Part shown: positions 60,019-64,000 of the stretch, in pieces | How the letters are laid out: each line of letters begins with the position of its first letter | Numbering within the stretch: the first letter of the stretch is position 1 | Assembly: GCA_050951095.1 (NCBI GenBank) | Contig: JBMNIQ010000005.1 | Span: 434,001-498,000 of the forward strand | DNA: 64,000 nt | Direction: 5' to 3' | Source of the DNA: UMGS1519 sp050951095 | Lineage (GTDB): Bacteria; Actinomycetota; Coriobacteriia; Coriobacteriales; Eggerthellaceae | Made by a program: the position numbers and the translations under genes | Notes under the pieces: model-generated | What the model was told of the DNA's origin: nothing | What the model saw: only the letters and a program-made list of their open reading frames with translations | The model's database searches: none

Positions 60019-60858
60019 GTGGTCGCAGTACGCAAAGCGGAGTTCGCGGGGGCATGCTACGGCGTGCAGCGCGCACTGGACATGGCGCGGGACGCCGCAC
60101 GGAAAGGGGGCACGGTCCAATCGCTGGGACCGTTGATCCACAACCCCGTGGTCGTCGCCCAGCTCCAGGAATCCGGCGTGCAGGTTGCGGATTCCATCGC
60201 CGACATCACGGCCGACCGCGTCATCGTGCGCAGCCACGGCGTGGGCCCGCAGGTCCGCCGCGCGCTGGACGAGTCCGCGGCGCAGGTGGTGGATGCCACG
60301 TGCCCGCATGTGTACCGCGCGCAGCGGGCGGCTGCCGAGCTGGCCCGCGAATGCGGGACGGTCATCGTGGTGGGAGATGCGAAGCACCCCGAGGTCGAGG
60401 GCCTTCGCGCATATGCGGAGCAGGCCGGCGGCAACGTGGTCGTGGCCGCATCGGCGGAGGATCTTCCCGCGGGTTTGCCGGACGTCGTGGGCGTGGTCGT
60501 GCAGACCACGCAGAGCCGCCAGCTGTTCGATTCCGTCCTGAAGGAGCTGTCGGCGCGCGGCATCCAGGCGAATGTGCGCGATACCATCTGCAATGCCACC
60601 ACGAAGCGCCAGAAGGCGGCAGCCGAGCTGGCGGGCCAGGTGGATGCCATCGTGGTCATCGGCGGACACAACTCCTCGAACACGACGCGCCTGTTCGAGA
60701 TCTGCCGCGCGCTGTGCCCGAAGACCGTCCACATCGAGACATCGGCCGAGCTCGATCCGGCGTTCTTCGCGGATTGCACGACCGTGGGCGTCACGGCGGG
60801 GGCCAGCACGCCCGAGAACCAGATCACGCAAGTCGTGGAATACCTGCGACAACTGTAG
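60019..60858 (+). CDS. ispH: 4-hydroxy-3-methylbut-2-enyl diphosphate reductase
   Basis: 279 residues. The three cluster cysteines lie in GACYGVQRA (about Cys13), DATCPHV (about 95) and DTICNATTKRQ (about 194). RSHGVGPQVR and the TAGASTPE motif complete the active site. It makes IPP and DMAPP in the MEP pathway using a 4Fe-4S cluster. The start is GTG 60019, 1 nt after plsC. A candidate extended -10 for der (TGG-TAGACT, 60885-60893) lies just downstream. Confidence 0.96.
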   Translation: MVAVRKAEFAGACYGVQRALDMARDAARKGGTVQSLGPLIHNPVVVAQLQESGVQVADSIADITADRVIVRSHGVGPQVRRALDESAAQVVDATCPHVYRAQRAAAELARECGTVIVVGDAKHPEVEGLRAYAEQAGGNVVVAASAEDLPAGLPDVVGVVVQTTQSRQLFDSVLKELSARGIQANVRDTICNATTKRQKAAAELAGQVDAIVVIGGHNSSNTTRLFEICRALCPKTVHIETSAELDPAFFADCTTVGVTAGASTPENQITQVVEYLRQL

Positions 60859-60928
60859 CGTTGCCCATGCCGCGCAAACGTGCGTGGTAGACTTGGAGGG
60901 CATCCATTAGATTATCGAAGGAACCCCT

Positions 60929-62248
60929 ATGTCATTGCCTATCGTTGCCGTCGTCGGGCGCCCGAACGTCGGCAAATCCACACTGGTGAACCGCATCGCC
61001 CAGAGCGATGACGCCATCGTGCATCAGATGCGCGGCGTTACGCGCGACCGCACATACCATGAAGCGGATTGGAACGGCTACTCGTTCAATCTCGTGGACA
61101 CCGGCGGCATCGACATCGGCAACGACGACCGCTTTGCGGAATCCATCCGCCAGCAGGCGCTCATGGCCGCCGACGAGGCGGATGTCATCCTGTTCCTGTG
61201 CGACGGCACGACGGGCCCCACGCCCGAAGACGAGGAGGTCGCGCGCATCCTGCAGCGCGCGAAGGCGCCCGTCATGCTGCTGGTGAACAAGATCGACTCG
61301 CAGCATCAGGAATATATGCTGTGGGATTTCTACCGCCTGGGCCTGGGCGACCCCTGGCCGGTATCGGCCATGCACGGCACCGGGACCGGCGATGTGCTGG
61401 ACGAGGTCGTGGACAAGATCAAAGAGCTTCCGGATGCGGACTTCGAGGACGAAGAAGACGACGCCATCAACGTTGCCATCATCGGCCGCCCGAATGCCGG
61501 GAAGTCGTCGCTCACGAACATCCTCACGAACCGCAACCGCTCCATCGTGTCCGACGTCGCCGGCACCACGCGCGACGCCATCGACACGATGGTGGAGCAT
61601 GACGGCCGCAGGTACCGCATCGTCGATACGGCCGGCATGCGGCGCAAGGGCAAGATAGACAAGTCCGTGGAATATTACGGATACGTGCGCAGCCTGCGCG
61701 CCATCGACCGCGCCGATGTGGCGCTGCTGGTCATCGACGGCTCGCTGGGCCTGACGGACCAGGATCAGCGCGTGGCGGGCTATGCGCGCGAACGCGGCTG
61801 CGCCATGGTGGTGCTGCTCAACAAGTGGGACCTGGTGGAGGGTCCCGAGCAGAAGGAGGATATCCGCGAGCGCGTGTCCGACCGCCTCACGTTCGTGGGC
61901 TATGCCCCCGTCATCGCCATCCAGGCGAATACGGGCAAGAACGTGCTGAAGGTCTGGGACGCCATCGACAAGGCGTACGCGGCATATTGCACGCATATCA
62001 CCACGAACCGCCTGAACACCTGGCTGGCCGCCATCCGCGAGTTCGGCCACACGGCTTCGAAGGGCAAGCGCGTCCTGAAGCTGAAGTACGTTTCCCAGAC
62101 GGGCGACAAGCCGCCGCGCTTCACGTTCTTCGTGAACCATCCCGACCTGGTGGACGACAATTACGAACGCTATCTCGAGAACCGGCTCCGCCGGGAGTTC
62201 GATTTGGAGGGAACGCCCATCTTCATGAAATTCAAGAAGCGTGAATAG
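60929..62248 (+). CDS. der: Ribosome-associated GTPase Der (EngA)
   Basis: 439 residues with two GTPase domains in tandem. Domain 1 has GRPNVGKST (about 11), DTGGID and NKID. Domain 2 has GRPNAGKSS (about 187), DTAGMRRKGKID and NKWD. A KH-like C-terminal domain follows. Der is essential for 50S assembly. ATG 60929 with SD GAAGGA. It is separated from ispH by 70 nt and followed by plsY with 1 nt between. Confidence 0.97.
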   Translation: MSLPIVAVVGRPNVGKSTLVNRIAQSDDAIVHQMRGVTRDRTYHEADWNGYSFNLVDTGGIDIGNDDRFAESIRQQALMAADEADVILFLCDGTTGPTPEDEEVARILQRAKAPVMLLVNKIDSQHQEYMLWDFYRLGLGDPWPVSAMHGTGTGDVLDEVVDKIKELPDADFEDEEDDAINVAIIGRPNAGKSSLTNILTNRNRSIVSDVAGTTRDAIDTMVEHDGRRYRIVDTAGMRRKGKIDKSVEYYGYVRSLRAIDRADVALLVIDGSLGLTDQDQRVAGYARERGCAMVVLLNKWDLVEGPEQKEDIRERVSDRLTFVGYAPVIAIQANTGKNVLKVWDAIDKAYAAYCTHITTNRLNTWLAAIREFGHTASKGKRVLKLKYVSQTGDKPPRFTFFVNHPDLVDDNYERYLENRLRREFDLEGTPIFMKFKKRE

Positions 62249-62249
62249 C

Positions 62250-62915
62250 ATGGCAATAGCTTCACCTGCCGCCCTGGCGGTCGTGCTGGTCCTGGCATTC
62301 CTGCTGGGATCCATCCCCTGGGGCGTCGTCATCGGAAAGGCGTTCTACCATACGGATATCCGCACGGTGGGATCGGGCAACATCGGCACCACGAATGCCA
62401 TGCGCGCCCTGGGCCGCAAAGGCGGCATCACCGTGTTCCTGCTCGATTTCGGAAAAGGCGTCGTCACGGGCCTGATCGCCATGCTCGTGGGCCATATGGC
62501 CGCAACGGGCGGCGGCATGTTCGCCGGCTCGCTGCTGACGTACGACGACTTGCTGGCCGTGGCGTTCTTCGGCTGCATCACGGGCCACATCTTCAGCCCG
62601 TGGCTGAAATTCCACGGCGGCAAGGGCATCGCCGTCGCCGTCGGCGCGCTGTTCTCCGTGTTCGGCCCCGTCGGCGCGCTCATCGAGATCGCGCTGTTCG
62701 CCGTGCTCGTTGCGGCAACGCGCTACGTGTCGCTGGGCTCCGTTGCCGCCGCCGTTCTGTGCCCGTTCCTCTCCGCGTACTTTTTCTGGGGCGACTGGCT
62801 GGCCTGGGGGCTGTGCACGCTGTCTGCCCTCATTGTGATCTGGGCGCATCGCCAGAACATTCATCGATTGCTGACCGGTACCGAACGTCGCCTCGGCGAC
62901 GAGAAGGAGGCATGA
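62250..62915 (+). CDS. plsY: Glycerol-3-phosphate acyltransferase PlsY
   Basis: 221 residues and about five or six membrane helices. The three PlsY motifs are seen: GSIPWGVVIGK with GSGNIGTTNAMRALG, KFHGGKGIAVAVG and the late HRQNIHRLL. It transfers acyl from acyl-phosphate to G3P. GTG 62241 in the same frame overlaps the der stop and is a possible start; ATG 62250 is preferred by position. It overlaps gpsA by 4 nt, joining G3P production and use. Confidence 0.94.
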   Translation: MAIASPAALAVVLVLAFLLGSIPWGVVIGKAFYHTDIRTVGSGNIGTTNAMRALGRKGGITVFLLDFGKGVVTGLIAMLVGHMAATGGGMFAGSLLTYDDLLAVAFFGCITGHIFSPWLKFHGGKGIAVAVGALFSVFGPVGALIEIALFAVLVAATRYVSLGSVAAAVLCPFLSAYFFWGDWLAWGLCTLSALIVIWAHRQNIHRLLTGTERRLGDEKEA

Positions 62916-63922
62916 GGTTCGTGAAGGTAGGAGTCATCGGAGCCGGGAGCTGGGGTACGGCGCTGGCGCAGCACCTTGCGGCGAAAGGCGACAACGTGAA
63001 CATCTGGGCGCGCCGCCCCGATGTGGTGGAGTACATCAACTCCGAGCACCATAATCCCCGCTATTTGAGCGATATCGCGCTCTCCGACAGCATCGTTGCC
63101 ACCGTCGCGTACGAGGATTGCCTCCGCAACGCCGTGGGCGTGGTGGTGGCCACGCCGTCCCGCCTCATGCGCGGCGTTGCGCGGGCGCTCGGCGAAGTGG
63201 CGCCCCGCGATATGCGCGTCGTCATCTGCACGAAGGGCATCGAAGACGAAAGCGGCCTGCTGGCAACGCAGGTGTTCGAGCAGGAGATGGGCTGCCCCGA
63301 GCGACTGGCCGTCCTGTCCGGCCCGAACCATGCCGAGGAAGTGGTCCGCGGCGTTCCGGCGGGCACGGTCATCGCGTCGAAGAGCCTGTCGACGGCCGAA
63401 TACTTCCAGGAGCTGTTCTCCACGGAGGCCTTCCGCGCCTATGTGAGCACGGACGTGACGGGCGTCCAGGTGTGCGGTGCGGCGAAGAACGTCATGGCCA
63501 TCGCCGTGGGCATTTCGTACGGCATGGGCTTCGGCGACAACACGGCGGCTCTGCTGCTGACGCGCGGGCAGGCCGAGATGAGCCGCCTGGCGAATGCCAT
63601 GGGCGCCGATCCCATCACGTGCATGGGCCTTGCCGGTACAGGAGACTTGGTCGCCACGTGCATGTCGCGCCATTCGCGCAACCGCCGTCTGGGGGAGATG
63701 CTCGCGAACGGGAAGACGCTCATCGATTTCGACAACGAGACGCACATGGTGGCCGAAGGCGCCCTGGCCTGCAAGACGCTGCTTCCGCTGGCATCCCGCT
63801 ACGGCGTGGAGATGCCCATCACGGAGGCCATCCATTCCATCATCTGGGAAGGGGCCGATGCCCGGGAGACGGGCTTCTCGCTGCTGCGGCGCCCGCTGAA
63901 GAAAGAGAACTACGGGCTGTAG
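62912..63922 (+). CDS. gpsA: NAD(P)-dependent glycerol-3-phosphate dehydrogenase
   Basis: 336 residues. The dinucleotide fold is VGVIGAGSWGTALA, followed by LSGPNHAEEV, CGAAKNVMAIAVGI and the catalytic-domain segment GLAGTGDLVATCMSRHSRNRR. It reduces DHAP to sn-glycerol-3-phosphate, feeding PlsY directly upstream. ATG 62912 has a perfect SD GAAGGAGG placed within the end of plsY; longer upstream frame extensions lie over plsY and are not coding. Confidence 0.97.
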   Translation: MRFVKVGVIGAGSWGTALAQHLAAKGDNVNIWARRPDVVEYINSEHHNPRYLSDIALSDSIVATVAYEDCLRNAVGVVVATPSRLMRGVARALGEVAPRDMRVVICTKGIEDESGLLATQVFEQEMGCPERLAVLSGPNHAEEVVRGVPAGTVIASKSLSTAEYFQELFSTEAFRAYVSTDVTGVQVCGAAKNVMAIAVGISYGMGFGDNTAALLLTRGQAEMSRLANAMGADPITCMGLAGTGDLVATCMSRHSRNRRLGEMLANGKTLIDFDNETHMVAEGALACKTLLPLASRYGVEMPITEAIHSIIWEGADARETGFSLLRRPLKKENYGL

Positions 63923-63925
63923 GGT

Positions 63926-64000
63926 ATGGAGGGTATGGGCGACTCATCTCACAGCCAGGGCGAAGGCGCGTCGTCGCATTTCACGTACCGTACGCCGTTC
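63926..64000 (+). CDS. Start of an unidentified gene (3' partial)
   Basis: From ATG 63926 (or ATG 63935) an open frame runs to the window edge, reading MEGMGDSSHSQGEGASSHF and onward. It is 3 nt after gpsA, so it may continue the operon. Twenty-five residues of Ser/Gly-rich N-terminus are too little to identify the product. Confidence 0.35.
   Translation, partial: MEGMGDSSHSQGEGASSHFTYRTPF

Noticed and set aside
1..64000. tRNA, rRNA, tmRNA, RNase P RNA or SRP RNA genes
   Set aside because: I looked through the intergenic gaps (largest about 305 nt) for cloverleaf and CCA-like ends or known cores and found none convincing; a covariance-model scan would settle it.
1..64000. CRISPR arrays, insertion sequences, prophage or integrative elements
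   Set aside because: No spaced direct repeats, transposase or integrase genes, or att-like duplications were seen; the gene order is that of a housekeeping region.

Overview
This 64-kb window is a gene-dense stretch of chromosome from a high-GC actinobacterium. Gene content and order fit class Coriobacteriia, probably the Eggerthella lineage. This is inferred from protein character, the GC-rich codon usage, an RNase Y plus RNase J pair, SpoVS in a core-gene setting, a PgsA-CinA fusion and a TIGR03905-type TSCPD protein; no rRNA is present to confirm it. I see no tRNA or rRNA genes, insertion sequences, prophage or CRISPR array. Almost every gene is on the + strand. The exceptions are rpsT, the TSCPD gene, lexA, nadE and the U32 peptidase gene.

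Layout. (1) 1-12.4 kb: competence and translation block comEA-comEC-(DUF3793-flavodoxin)-holA-(OFA transporter, tail-anchored protein)-rpsT-lepA-dusB-hemW. The familiar comEC-holA-rpsT-lepA order is interrupted by lineage-specific genes. (2) 12.6-20.6 kb: heat-shock and RNA block hrcA-dnaJ-rsmE-mtaB-phoH-ybeY-dgkA-era-recO, led by a CIRCE element. (3) 20.7-31.6 kb: zinc-ribbon protein, TSCPD protein, rpsO, pnp, TetR regulator, M16 peptidase, dapB, dapA, rnj. (4) 31.8-49.5 kb: ftsK-rodZ-yajQ-rimO-pgsA/cinA-recA-recX-rny-(GHKL ATPase)-spoVS-miaB-miaA-dapF-hflX. This is strongly reminiscent of the Bacillus spoIIIE-to-miaB region. (5) 49.7-55.8 kb: lexA facing an unknown SOS gene, then nadE, nrdR, dut and a U32 peptidase. 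(6) 56-64 kb: tyrA-aroA-cmk-plsC-ispH-der-plsY-gpsA, tightly packed and partly overlapping, plus the first codons of one more gene.

How the genes work together. RNA decay and maturation enzymes cluster here (PNPase, RNase J, RNase Y, YbeY, PhoH), as do ribosome and translation GTPases (LepA, Era, HflX, Der). All three methylthiotransferase families are present (MtaB, RimO, MiaB). Lysine/diaminopimelate synthesis is represented by dapA, dapB and dapF. Phospholipid synthesis is represented by pgsA, plsC, plsY, gpsA and dgkA. DNA repair and SOS is represented by recA, recX, recO and lexA.

Most interesting regulatory content. A perfect LexA box sits inside the recA promoter. Three LexA boxes lie between lexA and a divergent 161-residue tail-anchored protein of unknown family, the best candidate here for an undescribed SOS effector. 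A tandem pair of TTAG-N6-CTAA palindromes covers the promoter of the DUF3793-flavodoxin pair and looks like a metal-dependent operator. Structured leaders precede pnp, rny, dapA and ftsK. The second candidate for new biology is a GHKL-fold ATPase lodged between rny and spoVS, the slot taken by ymdB in Bacillus.
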